From RBG-16-66-20 sp039931635 (GTDB lineage: Bacteria > Pseudomonadota > Gammaproteobacteria > Burkholderiales > SG8-39): a stretch of DNA of 10,610 bases. The DNA is taken from assembly GCA_039931635.1 (NCBI GenBank), contig JBDTRO010000022.1, forward strand, positions 1 through 10,610. The letters are read 5' to 3'. The position numbers and the translations under genes were made by a program. Shown here in pieces: positions 1 through 6,134 of the stretch. The notes under the pieces were generated by a model. That model had not been told where the DNA came from. It did no database searches and saw only the letters and a program-made list of their open reading frames with translations. The first letter of the stretch is position 1; each line of letters begins with the position of its first letter.

Positions 1-198
1 GACGTCTACCCGCTGATGGTGAAATACGTCGGCCACGACCGCGAGGAGCTGCTCGCCGAGGCGGAAAAAGTGCTGGTGGAGAGCGGCGTCGTTAACGTAG
101 GCGACCTTATCGTGCTCACCATCGGCGAGCCGATCGGCAAGTCCGGAGGAACCAACACCATGAAAATCGTCAAAGTCGGGGAGCATCGAAAAATATGA
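1..198 (+). CDS. pyk: Pyruvate kinase, C-terminal fragment (5' end outside window)
   Basis: Only the last 65 codons are present; the reading frame is open from base 1 and stops at TGA 196-198. Pyruvate kinase makes pyruvate and ATP from phosphoenolpyruvate and ADP in the cytoplasm. The visible part is the end of the C-terminal alpha/beta domain: a helix rich in LLAEAEKVL, then the stretch GDLIVLTIGEPIGKSGGTNT followed by MKIVKVG, which is highly characteristic of bacterial pyruvate kinases. The catalytic barrel and B domain lie outside the window. The stop overlaps the start codon of the following cupin gene (ATGA), so the two are probably co-transcribed. Whether this is the only pyruvate kinase of the organism cannot be told. 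Identification is strong, from memory of the family. Confidence 0.92.
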   Translation, partial: DVYPLMVKYVGHDREELLAEAEKVLVESGVVNVGDLIVLTIGEPIGKSGGTNTMKIVKVGEHRKI

Positions 199-641
199 GC
201 GGACTTACACCGAATGCGAACAATCACGCTGGGCTGCCGTCGCTTGCGAGCCGATTTGTCGATATTGCGTCGCTCCCCTGGGAGAAGACCCGCTTCGCGG
301 GAGTCGAGGGAAAGACCCTGGTAGTGGACCGCGAGACGGGCATGGTCACCGCGCTGATGAAATTCGCGCCGGGGGCGAAACTGACCGATCACGAGCATAT
401 GCGGATCGAGCAGACCTACGTGCTCGAAGGCTCTCTAGTATGCGGCGAGGGCGAATGCAAGGCGGGCGAATTCGTCTGGCGCCCCGCGGGCAGCCGGCAC
501 GAGGCCTGGGCCGGGGCACAGGGCGGACTGATGCTCGCGATCTTCCAGATCCCGAACAAGTTCCACGAGAAGGACGGGCGGGAAACGGACCAGACGGGAC
601 AGGACTGGAACGCCGCCTGGTCCAAGGCGTTGTTCGGGTAA
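195..641 (+). CDS. Small single-domain cupin protein
   Basis: 148 residues forming one cupin (double-stranded beta-barrel) domain, resembling the ChrR-like/cupin_7 group and related dioxygenase-like cupins. Cupin motif 1 is visible around residues 60-80 (DHEHMRIEQTYVLEGS), giving probable metal ligands His66, His68 and Glu72. Motif 2 is around residues 92-103 (FVWRPAGSRHEAW), giving His102 as the fourth ligand. A complete ligand set suggests a metal-binding protein: an enzyme (dioxygenase or isomerase) or a small-molecule sensor. The ATG overlaps the pyruvate kinase stop by ATGA, which argues for translational coupling and fixes the start. No signal peptide, so cytoplasmic. The substrate is unknown; nothing links it firmly to the regulon downstream. 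A perfect 12-bp tandem repeat spans its stop codon. Confidence 0.8.
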   Translation: MSGLTPNANNHAGLPSLASRFVDIASLPWEKTRFAGVEGKTLVVDRETGMVTALMKFAPGAKLTDHEHMRIEQTYVLEGSLVCGEGECKAGEFVWRPAGSRHEAWAGAQGGLMLAIFQIPNKFHEKDGRETDQTGQDWNAAWSKALFG

Positions 642-659
642 CTGAGCGGGTAACTGAGC
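636..659 (+). repeat. Perfect 12-bp tandem duplication at the 3' end of the cupin gene
   Basis: GGGTAACTGAGC occurs at 636-647 and again at 648-659. The first copy contains the cupin stop codon (TAA 639-641), so the second copy is non-coding and sits between the convergent cupin and MetE-like genes (MetE-like stop at 662-664). It looks like a recent slippage or short duplication. No convincing terminator hairpin is seen in this 20-bp gap. Confidence 0.85.
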
Positions 660-661
660 AG

Positions 662-1678
662 CTAGTTTTTCTTTCCTTCGTACAAATCGCGTCCCTTCAC
701 CAGGGCGCGGATTTTTCCGTCGGCCATATTGCGTTTCAGCATCCAGAAACCGCAGTCGGGGTGGATGTATTTCACGCGTCCCCTGCCAAGGACTTTGTCC
801 GCGCGCTCTATCGCGCGCGCAATCTGGTCGGCGCTTTCGATCTCGGTCTGCTTTATATCCACTACGCCGAGGCCGAAGCCGATGTCGCGCCGCAGTTCCT
901 TGAATACCGCCAGTTCCTCGGGGGGCCGATGGGCGGTTTCCATCACTATGTGATCGACCTTCAGGGCATTCAGGTAGCCGAGCAGCTTGCCCCACGTTCC
1001 CTTCTGGATGGATTGGCCGCCGTAGTTGCCGAAGCACAGGTGAACCGCCGCCTTCGCCTTCTTCGGCACCGCCTTGAGAACCTTGTTGATCGCCGCGGCC
1101 GCCCATTGCCACTCGTCAGGGTTGCCCGGCAGGTTTGCCTCGTCGACCTGAACTACATCCGCGTCCAGGCGCTTCACCTGATCGGCCAGCACGTCGGCGA
1201 TCGCGTGGGCCAGCTTCTCCGGATCGCGGTAATGCCGGTCGTGCAGCATTTTCGCGAGCATGTGGGGGCCGGTAAGCGTGAACTTGAATGGCCTGCTCGA
1301 CAGGCCTCGCCCGCGTGCGCAGGCGAGCGGCAGATTCAGGCTGCCGGGACCGATCGCACTTTCGACGACCCCCGGCGGACGGCTGCGGAACCGCGTCGCC
1401 GCACCGCGGGAGTAGTCGATCCATTCGGAGAAGCCGATATCGGCGCGCACGCCCGCCATCGGCTTGACGAAATATTCGATCATGCCGTTGGTCTGCGGAT
1501 GGTTGACATCGAAGCGGTAGAGTTCGCCGTCGCACACCACGTCGAGGCCCGCCTGCTCCTGGGTGTCGATCACGACGCGCATGGCATCGTCCAGCGCCTG
1601 CTCCGATGGCGCGGCGGCGAGCCAGTCGGGCAGCGGATAGGAACCGACGACGGTGGTCAGGATGCGCGGCTTGGCCAT
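662..1678 (-). CDS. Stand-alone MetE C-terminal-type zinc methyltransferase
   Basis: 338 residues, matching only the C-terminal catalytic barrel of cobalamin-independent methionine synthase (MetE), which is about 750 residues in full. The expected zinc ligands are all present: His213 and Cys215 in VHLCFGN, Glu247 in IVMETAH, and Cys309 in HPDCGFW. Other family signatures are the N-terminal TTVVGSYP, FTLTGPHM near 133-140, and VVQVDEANL near 175-183. The family transfers methyl or alkyl groups to or from zinc-activated thiols. Stand-alone members include archaeal/bacterial core-MetE methionine synthases and the epoxyalkane:coenzyme M transferases, so the substrate here is open. The ATG is preceded by GGAGGAAG (plus-strand 1685-1692) at 6 bases. 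It is divergent from tetR and shares its operator region, so it is probably controlled by it. Misannotation as full-length MetE is likely in databases. Confidence 0.85.
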   Translation of the reverse strand: MAKPRILTTVVGSYPLPDWLAAAPSEQALDDAMRVVIDTQEQAGLDVVCDGELYRFDVNHPQTNGMIEYFVKPMAGVRADIGFSEWIDYSRGAATRFRSRPPGVVESAIGPGSLNLPLACARGRGLSSRPFKFTLTGPHMLAKMLHDRHYRDPEKLAHAIADVLADQVKRLDADVVQVDEANLPGNPDEWQWAAAAINKVLKAVPKKAKAAVHLCFGNYGGQSIQKGTWGKLLGYLNALKVDHIVMETAHRPPEELAVFKELRRDIGFGLGVVDIKQTEIESADQIARAIERADKVLGRGRVKYIHPDCGFWMLKRNMADGKIRALVKGRDLYEGKKN

Positions 1679-1702
1679 GCGGGACTTCCTCCAGGTAGCC
1701 CG

Positions 1703-1714
1703 GATTATATAATC
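1703..1714. promoter_or_regulatory. Bidirectional -10 region (symmetrical GATTATATAATC)
   Basis: The perfect palindrome GATTATATAATC gives a consensus TATAAT on both strands: 1708-1713 for tetR (plus) and 1709-1704 for the MetE-like gene (minus). It is in the 44-bp divergent gap. For the plus strand the start point would fall at about 1720-1722, one to three bases before the tetR ATG at 1723, implying a leaderless or nearly leaderless message. For the minus strand the start would be about 1697, leaving room for the GGAGGAAG ribosome site. No good plus-strand -35 is seen (CTTCCT at 17-bp spacing). The minus-strand -35 would overlap the operator (TTAACC, about 15-bp spacing, weak). Confidence 0.6.
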
Positions 1715-1730
1715 TTCACCAGATGGTTAA
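1715..1730. promoter_or_regulatory. Operator site 1 (TetR-type palindrome, tetR/MetE-like divergent region)
   Basis: TTCACCAGATGGTTAA has arms 1715-1721 and 1724-1730 around a 2-bp centre, with one mismatch to perfect TTAACCA/TGGTTAA symmetry. It contains the tetR start codon and begins one base after the plus-strand TATAAT. It also covers the likely -35 region of the minus-strand MetE-like promoter. Binding here would block both, so it is probably the autoregulatory operator of the adjacent repressor. Two related copies occur before the other transcription units. Confidence 0.7.
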
Positions 1731-2370
1731 TTCCAAGGTTCGCGATCCTGAACGCACGCGGCGGCGCATCCTCGATGCCGCGACCGCGGAATTCGCGCGC
1801 TTCGGCCTGGGCGGCGCGCGCGTCGACCGCATCGCGGCGCGCGCCGGCGCCAACAAGCGCATGCTCTATTACTACTTCGGCAGCAAGGATGGCCTGTTCC
1901 TCGCGGCGCTCGAAGGGCGCTATGCCCACATCCGTGCGGCCGAGCAGCAGCTCGATCTCGAGCACCTGGAGCCGCGCGCCGCGCTGCGGCGGCTGGTGCA
2001 ATTCACCTGGGACTATTTTCTCGAGCATCCGGAGTTCATGACGCTGCTGAACAGCGAAAACCTGCACAAGGGCAGGCACGTGCGGCGCTCGCGGCGCGTG
2101 CCGGAGATGCATTCACCCCTGGTTGCAACCTTGCGCGCGATCCTGTGCCGGGGCGAACGCTCGGGGGTCTTCCGCAAGGGCATCGACCCGGTGCAGCTCT
2201 ACATCTCGATCGCCGGCGAGGGCTATTTCTACCTGAGCAACCGCTTTACGCTGTCGCAGATCTTCAACCGCGACCTGATGACGAAGAGCGCGCTCGGCGC
2301 GCGCGCGCGACACAACACCGACATGATCCTGAACGCGCTGCGGGTTGACAGTGCCGCGCGCGGCCGATAG
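1723..2370 (+). CDS. TetR/AcrR-family transcriptional repressor
   Basis: 215 residues. The N-terminal DNA-binding domain covers about residues 10-60: helix 1 from RTRRRILDAATAEFARFG, then the helix-turn-helix VDRIAARAGANKRMLYYYFG (residues 34-53) and SKDGLFLAALE, all typical of TetR. Residues 70-205 form the ligand-binding/dimerisation domain, with WDYFLEHPEFMTLLNSENLH near 100-120 and a conserved-looking LYISIAGEGYFYLSN near 161-176. The start at 1723 is the only one that keeps helix 1 intact. There is no Shine-Dalgarno sequence, and the upstream TATAAT puts the transcript start at or just before the ATG. It is divergent from the MetE-like gene and 23 bp before the enolase operon. Three copies of a matching palindrome suggest it represses itself and its neighbours until it binds a pathway ligand; the ligand is unknown. 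Confidence 0.92.
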   Translation: MVNSKVRDPERTRRRILDAATAEFARFGLGGARVDRIAARAGANKRMLYYYFGSKDGLFLAALEGRYAHIRAAEQQLDLEHLEPRAALRRLVQFTWDYFLEHPEFMTLLNSENLHKGRHVRRSRRVPEMHSPLVATLRAILCRGERSGVFRKGIDPVQLYISIAGEGYFYLSNRFTLSQIFNRDLMTKSALGARARHNTDMILNALRVDSAARGR

Positions 2371-2373
2371 CCT
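2345..2373 (+). promoter_or_regulatory. Candidate promoter of the enolase/ABC operon
   Basis: A perfect TTGACA -35 (2345-2350) lies inside the last codons of tetR. A 17-bp spacer separates it from the -10-like TAGCCT (2368-2373, 3 of 6 matches). The predicted start is near 2380, inside operator 2, which begins at 2375, so a bound repressor would occlude initiation. The leader would be only about 13 bases and carries no Shine-Dalgarno sequence before the ATG at 2394. Confidence 0.5.
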
Positions 2374-2374
2374 G

Positions 2375-2390
2375 TTAACCACATAGTTAA
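2375..2390. promoter_or_regulatory. Operator site 2 (before the enolase/ABC operon)
   Basis: TTAACCACATAGTTAA has arms 2375-2381 and 2384-2390 around CA; the outer TTAAC/GTTAA halves are perfectly symmetrical and one inner position deviates. It fills the tetR-enolase gap and ends three bases before the ATG at 2394. Its sequence and 16-bp length match sites 1 and 3. Confidence 0.7.
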
Positions 2391-2393
2391 TAC

Positions 2394-3518
2394 ATGGGAA
2401 AGATCGTTCGTGTCGAGGTCGGGCGATTCGATTACGAACTCGTCGGCGAGTTCAAGTTCTTCAAGGCCGGCGTGCGTCCTTCGGTGCTTGTGCGCCTGAC
2501 CGACGACGACGGCGTCCAGGGCTGGGGACAGTCGGTGCCCGTGGAGACCTGGACCTACGAAACCGTGGAGAGCGTGGATTCCACCCTCAGGAACTACCTG
2601 GCCGGCGCCGTGCTGGGCGCGGACGCATCCGATCTGGGTGCGGTGCACGCGCGCATGGAGCGCGCGATCCGGCCATCTTTTTCCGTAGGCCAGCCGCTGT
2701 GCAAGGCCGCAATCGACCTTGCCTGCCATGACCTGTGGGGAAAGCAGGCGGGGAAAAGCGTCTCGGCATTGCTCGGCGGCGCTAAAAGACGCGAGGTGAA
2801 GCTCTCCTGGACGGTACAGGCGCCGACGCTGCAGACGGCGCAAGCGCAGCTCGAGCAGGGTCGCGCGGCGGGTTACGAGAATTTCAATATCAAGCTCGGT
2901 CCGCCGCAGACGCCGGCCTATGACCTGGAACTTGTGCGCCTGGTCCATGCGTTCGCACCCCAGGGGTTTCATTGGGCCGATGCCAACACGAGTTACGACC
3001 TGGACACGGCGCTGGCGCAGGCGCCGCGGCTGGCCGACTTGGGGCTGAAGGCGCTCGAATCCCCGCTGCCGCCGAATCGGATCCGCGATTACCAGCAGCT
3101 CAGGCGCCAGGGCGCGCTGCCCATCCTGATGGACGAGGGCATCGTTTCGCCTGTCGAGGTGGCGGAGTTCATCGCGCTCGGCATGTTCGACGGCGTCGCG
3201 ATGAAGGTCGCTCGGTGCGGCGGCTTGTGGCATGCGTCGCGGATCGTCGATCTGCTGCACGAGAACGGCCTGCTGGTATTCGCATCGGGACTGACCGATC
3301 CCGAGCTCTCGCTCGCGGCTTCGATCCACCTGTTCGCCTGGGCCGGGCTCGACTCTGCCGCCGCGCTGAACGCGCCGCAGTATGTGGCCAGGCGCGGCAC
3401 CGCCGACGCGGTCTTCCGCGCGAATCGCGATCGCGTGCGTGTTCCCGCTGGCCCGGGACTGGGCGTGACGATGGAGCCGCGCGCCGAGCGCGCACTCAGC
3501 ACCGCGGCCCAGGCATGA
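2394..3518 (+). CDS. Enolase-superfamily enzyme (mandelate racemase/muconate lactonizing type), first copy
   Basis: 374 residues, the usual length for the mandelate racemase/muconate lactonizing enzyme group. The N-terminal capping domain spans about 1-125 (ending CKAAIDLACHDLWGKQAGKSVSALLGG). The barrel follows, with probable Mg2+ ligands Asp196 (WADAN), Glu222 (LESP) and Asp247 (LMDEG). The C-terminal-side base is Lys271 (GVAMKVARCGG). The usual KxK motif reads NIK here (Asn165, Lys167), so only the second lysine is kept, and there is an SGLTDPELSLAASIH segment near 298-312. Members abstract an alpha proton from a carboxylate and then racemise, cycloisomerise or dehydrate; the substrate is unknown. 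It is the first gene of an operon under operator 2, and its TGA overlaps the permease ATG. Both catalytic lysines appear present, so it is probably active. Confidence 0.88.
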   Translation: MGKIVRVEVGRFDYELVGEFKFFKAGVRPSVLVRLTDDDGVQGWGQSVPVETWTYETVESVDSTLRNYLAGAVLGADASDLGAVHARMERAIRPSFSVGQPLCKAAIDLACHDLWGKQAGKSVSALLGGAKRREVKLSWTVQAPTLQTAQAQLEQGRAAGYENFNIKLGPPQTPAYDLELVRLVHAFAPQGFHWADANTSYDLDTALAQAPRLADLGLKALESPLPPNRIRDYQQLRRQGALPILMDEGIVSPVEVAEFIALGMFDGVAMKVARCGGLWHASRIVDLLHENGLLVFASGLTDPELSLAASIHLFAWAGLDSAAALNAPQYVARRGTADAVFRANRDRVRVPAGPGLGVTMEPRAERALSTAAQA

Positions 3519-4315
3519 AGAACACCGGCACATTCGGCGCCGCGGTGGTCGCGAAGCTCGCGCCACTGGCCGGCATCGTCGTGTTTCTCGCTGTCTGGGA
3601 GGCCGGCGTCAGGCTGTTGAAGGTGCCCAAGTACCTGATGCCGCCGCCCTCGGCAGTCCTCGATGTATTCATCCAGGAATACGCCAAGCTCGCTTATCAC
3701 GGCTGGGTGACCACCTACGAGATGCTCCTTGGCTACGCGCTTGCCGTCGCGGTTGCGATTCCGCTCGCGATCGCGATCACGGCATCGCAGCGCTTCGACC
3801 GCTTCGTCACGCCGCAGCTGCTGTTCTTCCAGGTGGTGCCCAAGGTCGCGATCGCCCCGTTGTTCCTGGTGTGGTTTGGCGTCGGCACCACACCCAAGGT
3901 GCTGGTCGCGTTCCTGATCTCGTTCTTTCCCATCGTCATCGACGCCGCGGTCGGGCTGCGCTCGATGTCCTCCGAGATGCGCGACCTCGCCCGTTCGATG
4001 GGCGCGTCGCGCTGGCAGGTTTTCGCGCGCTTCCGCCTGCCCACCAGCCTGCCGTATCTCTTCAGCGGACTGAAAGTTGCCGCGACGCTCGCCGTCGCCG
4101 GAGCGGTGGTGGGCGAATTTGTGGGCGCCGACAAGGGTCTGGGGTACCTGCTGCTGGTGACCAATTCCAACATGGAGACCGCGCTGATGTTCGCCACCAT
4201 CGTGGCGCTCACCATCATCGGTCTGGTGTTCTTCTACGCGGTTGAATTCCTGGAGAAGCTTCTGATTCCCTGGCACGTGACGCATCGCGTGCGCGAGGAC
4301 GCAGGTACGATGTAA
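3515..4315 (+). CDS. ABC transporter permease, SsuC/TauC (nitrate/sulfonate/taurine) type
   Basis: 266 residues of inner-membrane BPD_transp_1 type. Hydrophobic segments are visible at about 14-34, 67-89, 100-122, 128-148, 181-204 and 221-245, giving six helices. The cytoplasmic EAA loop that contacts the ATPase lies near 153-188 (SSEMRDLARSMGASRWQVFA, then FRLPTSLPYLFSGLK). The PPPS motif near 43-46 is usual for this family. The ATG overlaps the upstream stop (ATGA), which fixes the start within a longer open frame beginning upstream. With the following binding protein and ATPase it forms a complete importer of the NitT/TauT family. Members of this family carry sulfonates, nitrate, pyrimidine precursors and aromatic acids, so the family does not tell the substrate. 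No fusion or truncation is seen. Confidence 0.93.
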   Translation: MKNTGTFGAAVVAKLAPLAGIVVFLAVWEAGVRLLKVPKYLMPPPSAVLDVFIQEYAKLAYHGWVTTYEMLLGYALAVAVAIPLAIAITASQRFDRFVTPQLLFFQVVPKVAIAPLFLVWFGVGTTPKVLVAFLISFFPIVIDAAVGLRSMSSEMRDLARSMGASRWQVFARFRLPTSLPYLFSGLKVAATLAVAGAVVGEFVGADKGLGYLLLVTNSNMETALMFATIVALTIIGLVFFYAVEFLEKLLIPWHVTHRVREDAGTM

Positions 4316-4328
4316 CCGTTTTTCACTT

Positions 4329-4336
4329 GGAGGAGG
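4329..4336 (+). promoter_or_regulatory. Strong ribosome binding site of the binding-protein gene
   Basis: GGAGGAGG ends 7 bases before the ATG at 4344. It is the best Shine-Dalgarno sequence in the operon, and the gene is the only one in it not overlapping its upstream neighbour (28-bp gap). This fits the higher output usually needed for a periplasmic binding protein relative to the membrane parts. Confidence 0.75.
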
Positions 4337-4343
4337 AGAAATC

Positions 4344-5357
4344 ATGAAACGCAGCCTTGTATTCCTTGTTGCCAGCATGCTGCTCGCGGGGCCGACCCTG
4401 GCGCAGCAGAAACTCGAGAAATTCCCGTTTCGCCTGAACTGGACGTTGTATGGCGAGCACGCTCCGTTCTTCGTCGCTCGCGACAAAGGCTTTTATGCGC
4501 AGGAGGGGCTGGAGGTGGAGATCCAGGAGGGCAGCGGCTCGACCACGGTCGCGCAGCTGGTCGCCAATTCCACCAGCCCTGTTGCGTATGTCGACGCGGC
4601 GACCATGATGCGCGGAGTCGGCGCCGGCATGCCGATCAAGGCGGTGGGCGTGACCCTGCAGCAAAGCCCGATGGCCTTCATCTACCGTGCCGATGCGGCG
4701 CGCCCGACCAAGATCTCCGAGATCAAGGGCAGCAGGATCGCGATCACGGCGGGCGACGCGAGCCTCGCCATCTTTACCGCCTTCATGGGCAAGCTCGGCA
4801 TGAAGGTGGAAGACGTGCAGATGATCACGGTGGCGAACCCGGCGGCCAAAGAGCAGGCCGTGCTCGCCAAGCAGGCCGACGCACTGCTCGGCTACTTCAT
4901 GGATCAGGGACCGCGCATGCAGCTCCAGTCGGGCGTCAAGATGGGCTGGACGCGGCTCTATGACATGGCGGGCGTCACCACCTTGTCCAGCGCGATCATC
5001 ACCAACAACAACTGGCTGAAGGAGGAGAAAAACCAGGACGCGCTGCGCCGCTTCATGCGCGCCTCGCAGCGGGGCTGGCAGTACGCCTTCGACAACCGCG
5101 CCGAAGCGGCCGAGATATTCCGCAAGGCCGCACCGGTGTTCACGCAGGAGATCGCGCTGCTGGAGGTTGAGGGAACGATGACGATCATCCGTACCGAGCG
5201 CGCCAAGGGCAAGCCGATCGGCTGGACCGCCACCGAAGACTGGAAAGACACCCAGGATCTGCTCTCGACCTTCGCAAAGCTCAGTCCCCAGTCCGACCTG
5301 AACGTCTACTTCACCAACAGCTTCCTCTCCGAGGCGCCTTACCAGCCGAGAAAGTAG
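4344..5357 (+). CDS. Periplasmic substrate-binding protein, NMT1/THI5-like (SsuA family)
   Basis: 337 residues. An N-terminal Sec signal peptide is evident: MKR, the hydrophobic SLVFLVASMLLAG, then PTLA with likely cleavage after Ala20 before QQKLEKF. No lipobox cysteine is present, so it is a soluble periplasmic protein. The mature start FRLNWTLYGEHAPFFVARDK followed by GFYAQEGLEVEIQEGSGST is the hallmark of the NMT1/THI5-like fold. VAQLVANSTSPVAYVDAATM and ANPAAKEQAVLAKQADALLG are also typical. It would deliver the substrate to the permease and ATPase encoded on either side. The fold recognises small anionic or heterocyclic compounds, so the ligand is not deducible. Its TAG stop overlaps the GTG of the ATPase gene by one base. 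Confidence 0.93.
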   Translation: MKRSLVFLVASMLLAGPTLAQQKLEKFPFRLNWTLYGEHAPFFVARDKGFYAQEGLEVEIQEGSGSTTVAQLVANSTSPVAYVDAATMMRGVGAGMPIKAVGVTLQQSPMAFIYRADAARPTKISEIKGSRIAITAGDASLAIFTAFMGKLGMKVEDVQMITVANPAAKEQAVLAKQADALLGYFMDQGPRMQLQSGVKMGWTRLYDMAGVTTLSSAIITNNNWLKEEKNQDALRRFMRASQRGWQYAFDNRAEAAEIFRKAAPVFTQEIALLEVEGTMTIIRTERAKGKPIGWTATEDWKDTQDLLSTFAKLSPQSDLNVYFTNSFLSEAPYQPRK

Positions 5358-6133
5358 TGGCCGAGCCCCACATCAGGCTGAAGGACGTCGGCAAGGTCTA
5401 CGAAACCCAGGACGGGGTCGTCGAGGCCTGCGCCGGCGTCACGCTCGACATCGGCCAATCGGAGTTCGTGGCCATTGTTGGCCCGAGCGGTTGCGGCAAG
5501 ACCACCATCCTGAAAATGGTGGCGGGCCTGGTGCCCTTCAGCTCGGGAGGCATCACGATTGGCGGCAAGCCCGTGGACCGTCCCCAGACCGACGTCGGGA
5601 TCGTGTTCCAGGACGCGATCCTGCTCGACTGGCGCACCGTGCTCGAGAACGTGATGCTGCAGGTCGACATCCGGCGTCTCGACCGGGCTACCTTCGAGCC
5701 GATCGCCCGGGACCTGATCAAGGCGACCGGGCTGCAGGGGTTCGAGGGCCGCAAGCCCTTCGAGCTTTCCGGCGGCATGCGGCAACGGGTTTCGATCTGC
5801 CGCGCGCTGGTCCACGACCCGCACCTGTTGATGATGGACGAGCCGTTTGGCGCGCTTGATGCGCTGACACGCGAGCAGATATCGATGGACATCCAGCGTC
5901 TGTGGATGGAAAAGCGCAAGACGGCCCTGCACATCACGCACAGCATTCCGGAGGCGGTCCTGCTGGCCGACCGGGTTGTGGTCATGGGCCCGAGGCCGGG
6001 CCGCATCGTCGAGATCATCGACATCGACTTGCCGCGGCCGCGGCGGCTGGACAGGTTGCCGCCGCAGTTCAATGCGTACGCCGGCAGGATTCGAGACATC
6101 TTCAAGGCCAAGGGCGTGCTGGCGATGGATTGA
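5357..6133 (+). CDS. ABC transporter ATP-binding protein, SsuB/TauB type
   Basis: 258 residues with all motifs of an active ABC ATPase: Walker A GPSGCGKTT (42-50), Q-loop Gln85 in VFQDAILLDW, signature LSGGMRQRV (137-145), Walker B LLMMDEPFGALDALT (157-171) and switch His195 in HITHSIPEA. The C-terminal tail GRIVEIIDIDLPRPR is characteristic of the nitrate/sulfonate/taurine group. It powers the importer formed with the two upstream genes at the cytoplasmic membrane face. The start is GTG 5357, overlapping the preceding TAG by one base; no nearer upstream start is possible within the coupling. The stop is followed after one base by the ATG of the second enolase-superfamily gene, showing one transcript. 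Confidence 0.95.
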   Translation: MAEPHIRLKDVGKVYETQDGVVEACAGVTLDIGQSEFVAIVGPSGCGKTTILKMVAGLVPFSSGGITIGGKPVDRPQTDVGIVFQDAILLDWRTVLENVMLQVDIRRLDRATFEPIARDLIKATGLQGFEGRKPFELSGGMRQRVSICRALVHDPHLLMMDEPFGALDALTREQISMDIQRLWMEKRKTALHITHSIPEAVLLADRVVVMGPRPGRIVEIIDIDLPRPRRLDRLPPQFNAYAGRIRDIFKAKGVLAMD

Positions 6134-6134
6134 C

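Noticed and set aside
90..105. GTTAAC in pyk resembling an operator half-site
   Set aside because: It lacks the second arm at the right spacing and lies inside coding sequence away from any start.
440..2041. 533-codon plus-strand open frame running through the cupin, the MetE-like gene and tetR
   Set aside because: It crosses three well-supported genes in other frames or strands and its product matches nothing recognisable; it is a shadow frame.
2229..3566. Long minus-strand open frame opposite tetR and the first enolase gene
   Set aside because: Its translation is arginine-rich and low in hydrophobic order, with no family motif, while the plus strand carries clear catalytic residues. It is a GC-driven shadow.
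3089..4486. 465-codon minus-strand open frame opposite enolase, permease and binding protein genes
   Set aside because: It spans gene boundaries of a coherent plus-strand operon and shows no domain; it is a shadow frame.
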